A DNA stretch of 64,000 nt, from the NCBI RefSeq assembly GCF_000296815.2, contig NZ_CAIT01000004.1, forward strand, positions 930,001-994,000. The letters run 5' to 3'. This document shows positions 35,435 through 44,107 of this stretch, piece after piece. This DNA comes from Fibrisoma limi BUZ 3. Its GTDB lineage: Bacteria > Bacteroidota > Bacteroidia > Cytophagales > Spirosomataceae. The translations under genes and the position numbers were made by a program. How positions within the stretch are numbered: the stretch's first letter is position 1; each line of letters opens with the position of its first letter. The notes under the pieces were generated by a model. It worked only from the letters and a program-made list of their open reading frames with translations, did not search any database and was not told the origin of the DNA.

Positions 35435-35678
35435 TTAGGGAATGGCCCCAAACAGCTCCCTGGCTGTTTGGGCAAATGAAATAACCACCTCATTTTTGAA
35501 GATTGCTAACACAACCTCATCATTGCCGGATGGGATACCAACAGTATCACTGACTAGTTTGCCTTCGCGTCGATGAGCGTATAGTTTATAACCCATCTCC
35601 TTTAATCGGTCGGCAATACAAGTATGAACCCGTTCGGCTTGCTCTTCGTTAAGTGGCTGAAGGGAGAAAGAATTTCAT
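35435..35678 (-). pseudogene. Frameshifted small gene remnant
   Basis: On the minus strand a coding-like frame reads SLQPLNEEQAERVHTCIADR, continues KEMGYKLYAHRREGKLVSD and VLAIFKNEVVISFAQTAREL, and stops at 35435. It has no start codon: the only ATG at a sensible place (35678) is in another frame and stops after nine codons. The 244-bp span from that ATG to the stop is one base off a multiple of three, consistent with a single frameshift near the 5' end. The family is unknown. Confidence 0.5.
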
Positions 35679-35849
35679 GGATTGGCGATTTAAAGAGCGC
35701 TGATCACCAATTTAGAGAAGTGAAGGAGAGTAATCCAGATGAGGAGTTTGGCTACAGAAGCTTATAAGCTAGAACGCAACTCATTACAAATTGTTCAGAA
35801 AGATAAACCTGCCAGCCTGTACCAGCAAAATCAGTCCCTTGCCCAATAG
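35676..35849 (+). pseudogene. Possible decayed gene fragments
   Basis: Plus-strand pieces in alternating frames look coding: ADHQFREVKESNPDEEFGYR in one, then an ATG (35739) frame with AYKLERNSLQIVQKDKPASL that ends at 35849. Together they could be one small gene with two frameshifts, but this rests on composition alone. The left end abuts the minus-strand remnant with no promoter space between. Confidence 0.25.
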
Positions 35850-35987
35850 TTTATGAAAGTTGGTAATCACATTGCCCCAGGTGTTGATGAATTCAGTTGG
35901 AAACCCTTAAATGCTAGAGTTTATAACTTCATCGGGGTTGGAGCCTGACGTTGCTTTTCAGTAAACCCACATTGCTGTTGCCAGACT

Positions 35988-36122
35988 TCATAACTGGTTA
36001 ACTAACTCTTCCGGCAATCCCGGACATATGGCCACAATATGAAGCGTTTGATCGTCTTCTTTGGCAATGAAAGCCAAAAAGTAATGAATACGGCTAAGAT
36101 CACGCTTATTTTTGAGCCGCAA
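35988..36122 (-). pseudogene. Possible 3' remnant of a gene on the minus strand
   Basis: A minus-strand frame ending at 35988 reads RDLSRIHYFLAFIAKEDDQT then LHIVAICPGLPEELVNQL; it has no ATG and would need TTG at 36122. The composition looks like real protein, and it lies across the region just before the DUF2279 start. It could be a truncated gene; no family is recognised. Confidence 0.22.
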
Positions 36123-36137
36123 GTCCCGCTCCTGAGC

Positions 36138-37049
36138 ATGATAAAAAAGTATTTCAGAGCCTGTTGGCTACCGGTCACACTTGTCTTGATGGGATTGGCC
36201 GGGACAATCCGGGCGCAGGATACAACCGCCCGAACGCCCAACTACCGGGCTCGAATGCGCACACTGCTCATTGGCGAATCCGTGTTGTACGTGGGGTCGC
36301 TCTACGGCCTGAGCACGGCCTGGTACACCGATCCGCTGACTCAGTTCAAATTCTTCGACGATGTGGGTGAATGGAAACAGATCGACAAGATCGGACACGT
36401 CTACACGGCCTACCACATCGCCCGGATGTCGGCGCAGGGCTACCGCTGGGCGGGTCAATCGCCCCGAAAAGCGGCCTGGTACGGTGCCCTGACGGGTTTT
36501 ATCTTCCAGACACCCATCGAAATTCTCGACGGCTTCGCGCCCGGCTACGGCTTCTCGGTCGGCGACGTAGTGGCCAATACGCTTGGCTCAGCCTTATATG
36601 CCGGTCAGTTTGGGTTGTGGGGCGAGGAGCGGATTCTGCCAAAATTCTCATTTCATCAGACCCGCTACGCTGCCGTCCGGCCAAACCTGCTCGGTAAGGG
36701 GCTTAGCGAAGAATGGCTCAAGGATTATAACGGACAGACGTACTGGTTTTCGGCCAACGTAGCGTCGTTTCTGCCGCGCCGGGACGAATCCCGTTTTCCG
36801 CGCTGGCTGAACGTAGCGGTCGGCTACGGCGTTGAGAACATGGTGGCCGCTTATCCCAACAGCAGCGTCGAACGGGGCTACGTGCCATACCGGCAGTATT
36901 TCCTGTCGCTGGATGTCGATTTTGCCCGCATCCGTTCGAACCGGAAACTGGTACGGACGTTATTGTTTTTAGCCAACAGCGTAAAAATTCCGGCTCCCGC
37001 CTTGGAGTTAAGTCGTAAAGGCGTCAAATTTCATCCGTTGTATTTTTAA
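36138..37049 (+). CDS. DUF2279 family protein with signal peptide
   Basis: Start ATG 36138 gives a signal peptide (MIKKYFRACWLPVTLVLMGL, cleavage near IRAQ); an in-frame ATG 33 codons upstream adds a non-signal extension that overlaps the remnant on the other strand and is rejected. The 303-residue protein contains the DUF2279 pattern: LYGLSTAWYTDPLTQFKFFD, EWKQIDKIGHVYTAYHIARM, a Gly/Ala-rich membrane-like stretch (AAWYGALTGFIFQTPIEILD) and GYGFSVGDVVANTLGSALYA. It is likely periplasmic or outer-membrane associated. Function unknown. Confidence 0.82.
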   Translation: MIKKYFRACWLPVTLVLMGLAGTIRAQDTTARTPNYRARMRTLLIGESVLYVGSLYGLSTAWYTDPLTQFKFFDDVGEWKQIDKIGHVYTAYHIARMSAQGYRWAGQSPRKAAWYGALTGFIFQTPIEILDGFAPGYGFSVGDVVANTLGSALYAGQFGLWGEERILPKFSFHQTRYAAVRPNLLGKGLSEEWLKDYNGQTYWFSANVASFLPRRDESRFPRWLNVAVGYGVENMVAAYPNSSVERGYVPYRQYFLSLDVDFARIRSNRKLVRTLLFLANSVKIPAPALELSRKGVKFHPLYF

Positions 37050-37157
37050 CGTAAGAGTAGCTGCCCATTACCCGGATTACGCAAGGGCTCGTCGGTTAGC
37101 CGAAAATCAAGGTGCGTGATCCGGGTAACGGGCGTTAATTTACCCTTTCCATTGCTT

Positions 37158-38177
37158 ATGAACATCGGCGACAAAGTAAGAATGCTGCGGGCCAAAGAAC
37201 AGGGCGTCGTAACGCGCTTTCTGCCCGGCAATCAGGTTGAAATCGAAATCGAGGACGGTTTTCGAATTCCGGTCATGCGCTCGGAACTGGTCGTGGTATC
37301 GCCCCTCGAAGCGGAACGGCTGGTGAAAACGCCGACCCAGCAGCCCATTGTGCCGCGGCAGCCGGCGGCATCGACTATTGTGTCTAATCAGGGGGTTTAC
37401 TTCGCGTTTGTAGCACAGAATGACCGCGAGTATGCCCTGCACATCATCAACAACACCGACTGGGAGCTCACTTACGTGGTTGGCGAGGAAACGGCCGCGC
37501 CGAGTGGCGGTGCGCAGTTCAACGGCTTGCAGAGTGGTAGTCTGAAACCCAAATCGCAGCTAAAACTCAACGAACTGTATGTGCATGCACAGTTCGATAC
37601 CTGGCCGACGTTTGTCTTACAGGCGCTCTGGTTCCGCTCGGGTCGGGCGAGCCTGCGCCCCCCGCTGGTGAAACGAGTAAAATGCCGGGCCGCTACGTTC
37701 TTCAACAACAAGGCGACCGTACCGGTATTAAACCAGCCAGGGCATTTGTTCCAGTTGGATGCCGACGAAGCCAGTCCGTCGCAGGCCGGTGGAACGCGGC
37801 CAACGCCGTCGCCCGCTGCCATACAGCCCGAAACCCTGAAGCAGGAAATGTTGAAGCCTAAATCGGACCCGGCCAGTCTGGCCGTTGAGCGACCATCGGC
37901 GGTAGTGGACCTGCATGTCGAAGCGTTGCTGCCACAGGGGCCCGGCCGTCGGTCGCCTGCCGAACTGCTCGAACTGCAACTACAGACGTTTGAAAAAACG
38001 CTCGAAAACGCCATTGCCAGCGGTATGGGCGAGATTACGTTTATTCATGGAGTAGGGAGCGGAGCCCTGCGTACCGAACTGCACCGGCGGTTAGGGCAGC
38101 ATCCCAACGTCCGATTTTTTGAAGATGCCCAGAAACAGAAGTTTGGCTACGGAGCCACAAAAGTTACCATCAAATAG
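37158..38177 (+). CDS. DUF2027 and Smr domain protein (MutS2-like)
   Basis: Start ATG 37158 (MNIGDKVRMLRAKEQGVVTR) begins directly with an SH3-like DUF2027 N-domain; an upstream in-frame ATG is less likely. The 339-residue protein has a beta-rich middle (about 85-200, with YALHIINNTDWELTYVVGEE), a Pro/Gln-rich linker, and a C-terminal Smr domain with VDLHVEALLP (about 250) and ITFIHGVGSGALRTELHRRL (about 295-314). Smr domains nick or cleave nucleic acids. This architecture is standard in Bacteroidota. The DUF4403 gene follows after 22 bp. Confidence 0.88.
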   Translation: MNIGDKVRMLRAKEQGVVTRFLPGNQVEIEIEDGFRIPVMRSELVVVSPLEAERLVKTPTQQPIVPRQPAASTIVSNQGVYFAFVAQNDREYALHIINNTDWELTYVVGEETAAPSGGAQFNGLQSGSLKPKSQLKLNELYVHAQFDTWPTFVLQALWFRSGRASLRPPLVKRVKCRAATFFNNKATVPVLNQPGHLFQLDADEASPSQAGGTRPTPSPAAIQPETLKQEMLKPKSDPASLAVERPSAVVDLHVEALLPQGPGRRSPAELLELQLQTFEKTLENAIASGMGEITFIHGVGSGALRTELHRRLGQHPNVRFFEDAQKQKFGYGATKVTIK

Positions 38178-38199
38178 CGTAAGAACACCAAGAAAACCG

Positions 38200-39702
38200 A
38201 TGAATAAGGCGCGTGGCCTGGGCGTACGAAGGTCGCTTGTAGAGAGGATCGATTGGCTGAGGGGTGGGTGGACTACAGTGGCCGGGCTGTCCGTATATAG
38301 TTGCCTGTTGGTATGGTGGCTGGCAAGCTGTCAGCCGGGCAAACAGGTTCATCCGAAAGCGCCCAAAGCGTCTTACACCACTACGAAAATGGAGGTTCGC
38401 AACGAACAACTGGTATCGACCGTCAACGTTCCGGTAGCCATCGCCCTCGCCGACGTAGAGCGGCAGCTCAACGCACAGGTCAACGGCCAGATTTATGAAG
38501 CCAATACCCTGAACGACCCGGCCAGTAAAGACAAGTACATGATCAAGGTCTGGAAGCGCGGGACCATCCTGGTCATGGCTGGTGGCGAGTCGGCGCAGGA
38601 TAGCCTGTTTCACTTCACCGTGCCGCTCCGTATCTGGGTAAAAGCGGGCGTATCGGTGCTGGGGATTACCACCTTCCGGGAAACCGAGTTTGACATTGAT
38701 CTGCGGTTCCTGACCAGGTTTGACCTGGACCGCGACTGGTCGGTTCATACGCAGACGCGGGCTGACGGCTACGGCTGGGTGCGGAAACCGACAGTGAGCG
38801 TGATCGGTCTGGATATTCCCATTACGTCGCTGGTGAGCCGGACGATCGACAAAAACATGGGTACCGTTACGGCCGCTCTGGACAAAGAAATCCGCAAGAA
38901 CGTCGACCTCCGGACGCCCGTCCTGAAAGCCTGGAATACGTTGCGGGAGCCGTATCTGCTGTCGGAGAAGTACCGGACGTACCTGATGGTGGTGCCGAAA
39001 CGGGTGCTGATTACGCCCCTGCGGTTTGAGGGCCGGTATGTGCGGACCACCATCGGCATTGAAGGCTACACGCTCACCACGACCGGCGCGAAACCCGATG
39101 TTCGGCCCTCCGTTGCGCTGCCCGATCTGGTGGTCGTGCCGCAGGTAAAAGACGATTTCCGGATTGGCCTGGTCAGCGAAGCGTCTTATCAGGAAGCGGC
39201 CCGGCTGGCAGCCGAGGAATTTGTGGGCAAGAACTATTCGTTCAGCGACGGGCGCTACAATGTGCGCATCACCGGCATTGATCTCTACGGCCAGGACGAA
39301 AACCTGATCATCAAGGCCGGGCTGGCCGGCAGCATCACCGGCGACATCTACCTGAAGGGGCGACCGTACTACGATGCCCAGTCGCAAACTATTTCGCTGA
39401 AGGATATTAAATACGATTTAGACACAAAAAGCTGGCTCCAGCGAACGGCCAACTGGCTGCTGCAGGGCACCTTTGCCCGTATGATGGAGAAGCAGTTAAC
39501 CATTCCGGTGGGCTCCCAGCTAAACGAACTCCAGCGGATGGTGCAGGAGCGGCTTAAAAACAATCAAATCGCCAGGGGGGTTATACTCAACGGTCAGATC
39601 GACGAAATCCGGCCCGATCAGGTGTATTTGACACCCACCGCCCTGCTGGCCGTTGTGAACGCCCGCGGTCGGCTGGACGTTAAAGTAGATGGGTTGCAAT
39701 GA
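38200..39702 (+). CDS. DUF4403 family lipoprotein
   Basis: Start ATG 38200 (MNKARGLGVRRSL) is preferred over an in-frame ATG inside the preceding gene. The 500-residue protein has a hydrophobic segment and lipobox (LVWWLASC, Cys about 44), so it should be lipid-anchored. The body fits DUF4403: VNVPVAIALADVERQLNAQV near the start, WVHTQTRADGYGW-like and PTVSVIGLDIPITSLVSRTI in the middle, and a C-terminal repeat of the same fold with LTIPVGSQLNELQRMVQERL. These BPI/TULIP-like proteins may bind lipids. It sits just upstream of rnpB. Confidence 0.82.
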   Translation: MNKARGLGVRRSLVERIDWLRGGWTTVAGLSVYSCLLVWWLASCQPGKQVHPKAPKASYTTTKMEVRNEQLVSTVNVPVAIALADVERQLNAQVNGQIYEANTLNDPASKDKYMIKVWKRGTILVMAGGESAQDSLFHFTVPLRIWVKAGVSVLGITTFRETEFDIDLRFLTRFDLDRDWSVHTQTRADGYGWVRKPTVSVIGLDIPITSLVSRTIDKNMGTVTAALDKEIRKNVDLRTPVLKAWNTLREPYLLSEKYRTYLMVVPKRVLITPLRFEGRYVRTTIGIEGYTLTTTGAKPDVRPSVALPDLVVVPQVKDDFRIGLVSEASYQEAARLAAEEFVGKNYSFSDGRYNVRITGIDLYGQDENLIIKAGLAGSITGDIYLKGRPYYDAQSQTISLKDIKYDLDTKSWLQRTANWLLQGTFARMMEKQLTIPVGSQLNELQRMVQERLKNNQIARGVILNGQIDEIRPDQVYLTPTALLAVVNARGRLDVKVDGLQ

Positions 39703-39711
39703 TACTATGCG

Positions 39712-39719
39712 TACCTTTG
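39712..39719 (+). promoter_or_regulatory. -7 promoter box of rnpB
   Basis: TACCTTTG matches TAnnTTTG exactly and lies about 7-12 nt before the predicted 5' end of RNase P RNA. A -33 TTG occurs at 39694-39696, but the 15-nt spacing is shorter than usual. Confidence 0.5.
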
Positions 39720-39730
39720 CGCCTGCCTCA

Positions 39731-40233
39731 GCGGTACAAGCCGTCTTATCGCGCCTAGCCGGTCCACTGGATCGGATCGGGTGAGGAAAGTCCGGGCAGC
39801 ATAGAGCACCATACTTCCTAACGGGAAGGCGGATTCCTGGCGACGGGAATTCGACAGCCAGTGTCACAGAAAATATACCGCCGGTTTAAAGAGTGAAAGA
39901 GTGAATTAATGAAAGAGCGAAGTGGCTCAATTGGACTTTTTCGCTCATTCACTCTTTCGCTCTTTAGACCGGTAAGGGTGAAATGGTGGGGTAAGAGCCC
40001 ACCGCCCGGCGGGTGACCGGCGGGGCAGGACAAACCTTATGGGCTGAAAGACCAAATAGGCGTCGGATGCGAGGCTGCTCGTCTCCGTTCCGATTCATTC
40101 CTTCGGGAACGATCCGGATGCCGGCGCGGGTAGGTCGAACGAGGTGGTTGGTGACGACCATCCCAGATAAATGATAAGACGCCGGGCAGTTAGCTGCCCG
40201 GTGACAGAACCCGGCTTACAGGCTTGTACCGTC
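39731..40233 (+). ncRNA. rnpB: RNase P RNA (class A)
   Basis: The catalytic RNA of RNase P, which trims tRNA 5' ends. Closing helix P1 is formed by CGGTACAAGCC (39732-39742) and GGCTTGTACCG (40221-40231). Conserved core elements in order: GAGGAAAGTCCGGGC, CGACAGCCAGTGTCACAGAA, GGTAAGGGTGAAATGGTG, GGTAAGAGCCCACCG, GACCAAATAGG, and the 3' segment ACAGAACCCGGCTTACAGGC. A T-run at about 40239-40245 follows. At about 500 nt it is much longer than the usual 350-400 nt because helix P12 holds a 92-nt low-complexity hairpin (39881-39972). Confidence 0.95.
39881..39972. repeat. Low-complexity hairpin expanding helix P12 of rnpB
   Basis: Arms 39881-39906 and 39947-39972 pair over 26 positions, only two of them G-T wobbles; the left arm contains AAAGAGTGAAAGAGTGAAT. 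Inside, GAGCGAA pairs with TTCGCTC. It stands where P12 lies in E. coli rnpB, between the conserved ACCGCC and GGTAAGGGTG. Confidence 0.8.
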
Positions 40234-40261
40234 GAGGCTTTTTTTGGATGGGGTTCCTAGT

Positions 40262-40330
40262 TTGACGTTTGTAGTTTGAAGTTCATTGGTTGAAGGTAGC
40301 GCGTGTTCTGGTCTCAGCTTCAAACGTCAA
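40262..40330. repeat. T/G-rich imperfect inverted repeat between rnpB and ompA-like gene
   Basis: TTGACGTTTG (40262-40271) pairs exactly with CAAACGTCAA (40321-40330); the left flank repeats GTTTG units (GTAGTTTGAAGTTCA) and the right flank has TTGAACTAAAC. It is similar in style to the element at 47051-47108. Confidence 0.5.
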
Positions 40331-40361
40331 CCCTTACACGTTGAACTAAACCTGGAGGTTT

Positions 40362-41861
40362 ATGCGAAAGAATTATCTCAACGTTTGTCTGCTTTTTCTG
40401 TTGATTGTTCCCTTGGCCCAGGCGCAGAATCGGCCGTACGAGGGTGAATACAAACTCAACACCTGGTCCATAACCCTCGCGCCGGGCTTAACTCAATTTT
40501 ACGGCGACCTCCGGCAGTATAGCAGTCCATTCAAGCTGGGCCGCGAAGAGCTGATCACCGGTGGACTTGGTCTTTCGCTGAACAAGCAGATATCGCACCT
40601 GTTTGGCGCATACGTAAACGCTACGGTCGGTCAGCTCAGCGGCTCCAAAAACGAGGTGTATAATGCCTATTTCCGGACGCCCCTATTCATTCAGGGAACG
40701 CTGAACGGAACGGTCAATCTGAAATCATTGCTGCTGGGTACCCGAAAACTTCGGCGCTGGAAAGCCGATCTGCACGCCGGAGCGGGTATGATGTGGTTTT
40801 ACACCGACGTGTACAGCCTGGCCGACGGGCGGCTTATCCGTTACAGCAACGACCGGCTGGATTACAGTTCGCGAACGGCGGGCCGCTGGGAAGGCTCCGG
40901 TACTACGTTCACCCGCGAACTGGTGATTCCCGTTGGCTTTAACCTGCATTACGAACTGACTCCTCGCTTCGATCTGGGCCTGGATTACACCTACAACCAC
41001 GTCAATACCGAGAAGCTGGACATGACCGTAGGGAGCGACATACCGGGCTACAACGACAATTCGTCCAATATCTTTCTGTTCCGGAAAGGCGAGTCACCCC
41101 TCGATAAGTGGGGGTTTATGTCGGTAACTCTAACCTATAAGTTGGGTCGGAATGCCGCCAAAGCAGAACGCGACGGTACCTACGATGCCGCCCGGGGTAC
41201 GTATCATCTTCGCTGGACGGACCCTGCTGATCTGGTTAAGCCGCCCTACAACCCGACGCTGAGTGATGCCGACTCAATCGCAAAAGCCAATATGCCCGAT
41301 CCCGTCGACCCCCGGTTGTACACCGATACGGATAAAGATGGCGTGGCTGATCTGTTTGATAAACAGCCGGATACGCCCGAGGGTAGCGTTGTGTCGGGTG
41401 GGGGTGTGGCCATGAACCTCGACAGTCTGGTGTCGTCGCTGATGCGCTCAAAGCTGAAGAGCGAGTGCGATACATTGCTGAGCAACATCGAGTTCGATAC
41501 CGATAAAGCGATCATCCGCCCGGCTTCGCAGGAGGCTCTGCGTCAGGTGGCCGAACTCCTGAATGTCCGCCCGAACTGCCGCATCATTCTGATCGGTCAC
41601 GCCGACGCCCGGGCTTCAGACAACTACAACCAGCAACTTTCCAAACGGCGGGTCGAAGCGGCCAAACGCTTTCTGGTCCGCGCCGGTCTGACCGATCCCA
41701 GCCGTGTAACGCTTGAATATTACGGTGAGCTACGACCCATCACGGGCAACCGGACCTCGGCCGGTCTGCAATCCAACCGCCGGGTCGAAATCCGGATTGA
41801 ACCCATGAACGACCTGCGGTCGCGTTATCCCGCCGGTTTCCGGCCCAAAGGCAGGCGTTAG
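40362..41861 (+). CDS. Outer-membrane protein with OmpA C-terminal domain
   Basis: A 499-residue protein with signal peptide (MRKNYLNVCLLFLLIVPLAQ), an N-terminal beta-barrel (about 25-270, with LAPGLTQFYGDLRQY and FGAYVNATVGQLSG), a calcium-binding-like TSP3 segment (DTDKDGVADLFDKQPDTPEG, about 325-345) and an OmpA peptidoglycan-binding domain (LLSNIEFDTDKAIIRP, then LIGHADARASDNYNQQLSKR, about 375-490). It anchors the outer membrane to the wall. A good GGAGG ribosome binding site precedes ATG 40362. Single gene after rnpB. Confidence 0.92.
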   Translation: MRKNYLNVCLLFLLIVPLAQAQNRPYEGEYKLNTWSITLAPGLTQFYGDLRQYSSPFKLGREELITGGLGLSLNKQISHLFGAYVNATVGQLSGSKNEVYNAYFRTPLFIQGTLNGTVNLKSLLLGTRKLRRWKADLHAGAGMMWFYTDVYSLADGRLIRYSNDRLDYSSRTAGRWEGSGTTFTRELVIPVGFNLHYELTPRFDLGLDYTYNHVNTEKLDMTVGSDIPGYNDNSSNIFLFRKGESPLDKWGFMSVTLTYKLGRNAAKAERDGTYDAARGTYHLRWTDPADLVKPPYNPTLSDADSIAKANMPDPVDPRLYTDTDKDGVADLFDKQPDTPEGSVVSGGGVAMNLDSLVSSLMRSKLKSECDTLLSNIEFDTDKAIIRPASQEALRQVAELLNVRPNCRIILIGHADARASDNYNQQLSKRRVEAAKRFLVRAGLTDPSRVTLEYYGELRPITGNRTSAGLQSNRRVEIRIEPMNDLRSRYPAGFRPKGRR

Positions 41862-41958
41862 GCGCTGAGAGAATACATTCGGAACCTACGCGGTTGTATG
41901 GTTGCAAATGCTATTTTTGAAATAGTTATCTTGCATACGTATTCCGCCCGAATCACTC

Positions 41959-43008
41959 TTGAAAGCGTTTAACGATACCAGGATCCGCATCATTGGCCCA
42001 TTCATCCTGTTTCTGGTGGGCACGCTTTTCTTCCGGCTTAACTGGTATCTCGAACTCCCGGCCAATCGGTTGCTTCGATCCGACCTGATTGGACTTAGCG
42101 CCGGGTACGTGTGCTGGAATCTGGCCCGTTGGGTGGTGCTTCGACTGCAACAGCATTATCCGGGTCTGGACAATACGCGCCGACGGTTGATGTGGATGCT
42201 AGTGCTCATGCCCGTGCTGGTTAACGTAGCGTGGCTGCTTCGTCAGCTTGGGCACATAGCCTTCAATGACGCCAGCCGGATTACACAGACCCTGCCTAAC
42301 TATACCTACGCCATCGGTATTCAAATTTTTTACCACTGTATTTACTTCGTCATTTATGAAGGTATTTACCTGCTCTGGGCCTGGCGACAGACCTACGAGC
42401 AGCATGAGCGGCTGAAGAAAGATAAACTGAAGTACCAGCTTACTACCCTGAAGACGCAGATTAACCCGCATTTTTTGTTTAACTGCCTCAACTCGCTGTC
42501 TATGCTGATCCACGATGACCCGCGGCAGGCCGAAGCGTTCGTGGATGAAATCAGTACGGTATATCGCTATCTGCTACGGGCTAATGATCAGGAACTGACC
42601 ACCCTGGGCAATGAACTCGCTTTCATTGAGTCGTATTTCCAACTGCTGAAAACCCGTTACGGCGCCGGGATTGACCTACGGGTTGCGGTTGACGACGCCT
42701 GCCTGGATTGTAAAATGCCACCCTTAACGCTCCAATTGCTGGTCGAAAATGCGGTCAAGCACAACGTTACCATGACGCGCCGACCGCTCAGGATTGAGAT
42801 CATTAGCCAGGGGCAGTCGCTGATCGTGCAGAATAATCTACAGCGAAAAAGCATAGCGTTGCCCTCAACAAAGGTTGGGCTGGCTTCCATTGCTACCAAA
42901 TACCGCCTGCTGGTCGGGAGTGAGATTGCCATTAGAGAAGAAGAAAATCGGTTTGTCGTTACGTTGCCGTTACTGGCAAACCGTGTTGAAACCCGGGCTG
43001 CGCTATGA
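41959..43008 (+). CDS. LytS-type sensor histidine kinase (first of tandem pair)
   Basis: The 349-residue kinase has four predicted membrane spans (about 12-30, 42-60, 75-95, 115-140), then the phospho-acceptor motif INPHFLFNCLNSLSMLI (His about 170), N-box LLVENAVKHN and G-box-like GLASIATKYRLL. Start is TTG 41959: an in-frame stop lies upstream and no ATG/GTG fits, and the resulting N-terminus (MKAFNDTRIRIIGPF) aligns with MTPLNDTRLRLLGPV of the next gene. Such kinases usually pair with a LytTR regulator, but none is adjacent. Its stop overlaps the next start by 4 bp. Confidence 0.9.
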   Translation: MKAFNDTRIRIIGPFILFLVGTLFFRLNWYLELPANRLLRSDLIGLSAGYVCWNLARWVVLRLQQHYPGLDNTRRRLMWMLVLMPVLVNVAWLLRQLGHIAFNDASRITQTLPNYTYAIGIQIFYHCIYFVIYEGIYLLWAWRQTYEQHERLKKDKLKYQLTTLKTQINPHFLFNCLNSLSMLIHDDPRQAEAFVDEISTVYRYLLRANDQELTTLGNELAFIESYFQLLKTRYGAGIDLRVAVDDACLDCKMPPLTLQLLVENAVKHNVTMTRRPLRIEIISQGQSLIVQNNLQRKSIALPSTKVGLASIATKYRLLVGSEIAIREEENRFVVTLPLLANRVETRAAL

Positions 43009-44054
43009 CACCGTTGAATGACACCCGACTCCGCCTGCTCGGTCCGGTAGGACTGTATGTGTTCGTCAGCGTATTTTTCCGGCTCGAACTGTACCTTGAC
43101 CTGGCGCTAAGACAACTGCTGACCAATGCGTTCATTGCTATAACTGCCGGCATTTTCTGCTGGAATCTGGCCCGCTGGGTGGTGCTCCGCTTACAGCGTC
43201 AGCATCCCGGATTAGATAATACCCGCCAACGCCTGATGCGGCTGCTGGCCGTTTTTCCGCTACTGGTGATCATTGCCTGGCTCATCCGCCATGTTATTCG
43301 CTTCTTAATCAGCGGAACGTTTGAGCCCTATACAACACCCGTCGAACTGAGCCGCAACATTGGCATCCAGCTATTTTACCAGTTTATTTATATCGCGATC
43401 TACGAGGGCTGGTACATTATGCAACAGTGGCAGCGCGAAACGATCGAGGCCAATACGCTGGAGAAAGTTTCATTGCAACGCCAGCTTACTTCCCTCCAGC
43501 ACCAGGTCAATCCGCACTTCCTGTTTAATAGCCTGAACTCGCTGTCGTCGCTGATTAATGAAAGTCCGGATCAGGCCGATGCGTTTCTGGACGAGTTGAC
43601 GGCTGTTTTCAGGTACCTGCTCACAGCCAGTGACCACGAACTGGTGCCGTTGCGCGACGAACTGGCGTTTATCCGGTCGTTCGGTCACCTGCTTCAGACC
43701 CGCTACGCTAACGGCATCGAACTGGAGATCGCAGTCAAGCCTCCGGATGAGTCACTGCTGATTCCTCCGCTGGCCCTGCACGTACTGGTCGAGAATGCGG
43801 TACGCTACAACAAAATCCTGCCCGATAAACCGCTGCGAATCCGGATCGCTTCCGTAGCGGACCAGCGGCTGAGCGTAGCCAATACGCTCCAGCGCAAAAA
43901 CCTGCGCGTTGATACGGTTCGGGCCGGCCTAACCGACCTGGCGAGCCGGTACCAGCTCCTTAATCAGGGTGAGCTACAGATCGAGGAACAGGCGGACTGG
44001 TTTGTGGTCAGCCTGCCCCTGGTCAGCGAAAACCGACTGACGGAAGTAGCGTAA
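43005..44054 (+). CDS. LytS-type sensor histidine kinase (second of tandem pair)
   Basis: A 349-residue paralogue of the preceding gene, same length and layout: membrane spans in the first 140 residues, HFLFNSLNSLSSLI with the phospho-acceptor His at the same position (about 170), N-box VLVENAVRYN and GLTDLASRYQLL. ATG 43005 overlaps the previous stop by 4 bp, so the two are translationally coupled. The pair may form a heterodimer; no response regulator is adjacent. Followed by a hairpin terminator. Confidence 0.92.
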   Translation: MTPLNDTRLRLLGPVGLYVFVSVFFRLELYLDLALRQLLTNAFIAITAGIFCWNLARWVVLRLQRQHPGLDNTRQRLMRLLAVFPLLVIIAWLIRHVIRFLISGTFEPYTTPVELSRNIGIQLFYQFIYIAIYEGWYIMQQWQRETIEANTLEKVSLQRQLTSLQHQVNPHFLFNSLNSLSSLINESPDQADAFLDELTAVFRYLLTASDHELVPLRDELAFIRSFGHLLQTRYANGIELEIAVKPPDESLLIPPLALHVLVENAVRYNKILPDKPLRIRIASVADQRLSVANTLQRKNLRVDTVRAGLTDLASRYQLLNQGELQIEEQADWFVVSLPLVSENRLTEVA

Positions 44055-44079
44055 GAAGCGGCCCTAATGAACCGCTTCT
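44054..44079. terminator. Hairpin between convergent genes
   Basis: AGAAGCGG (44054-44061) pairs with CCGCTTCT (44072-44079), 10-nt loop, immediately after the second kinase and before the end of the fucosidase gene. No strong T-run. Confidence 0.55.
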
Positions 44080-44107
44080 CACATTAACAGCCCAAAAGTC
44101 GTACGGC

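Noticed and set aside
35853-35948. A 31-codon plus-strand frame (MKVGNHIAPGVDEFSW...) in the decayed region
   Set aside because: Too short and unsupported; listed only as part of the general decay signal of the interval.
36039-36137. A 33-codon N-terminal extension of the DUF2279 protein
   Set aside because: It would place the signal peptide inside the protein; start at 36138 gives a normal signal sequence.
38170-39387. A 405-codon open frame antisense to the DUF4403 gene
   Set aside because: The plus-strand protein has a lipobox and family motifs; the antisense frame has biased composition and no domain.
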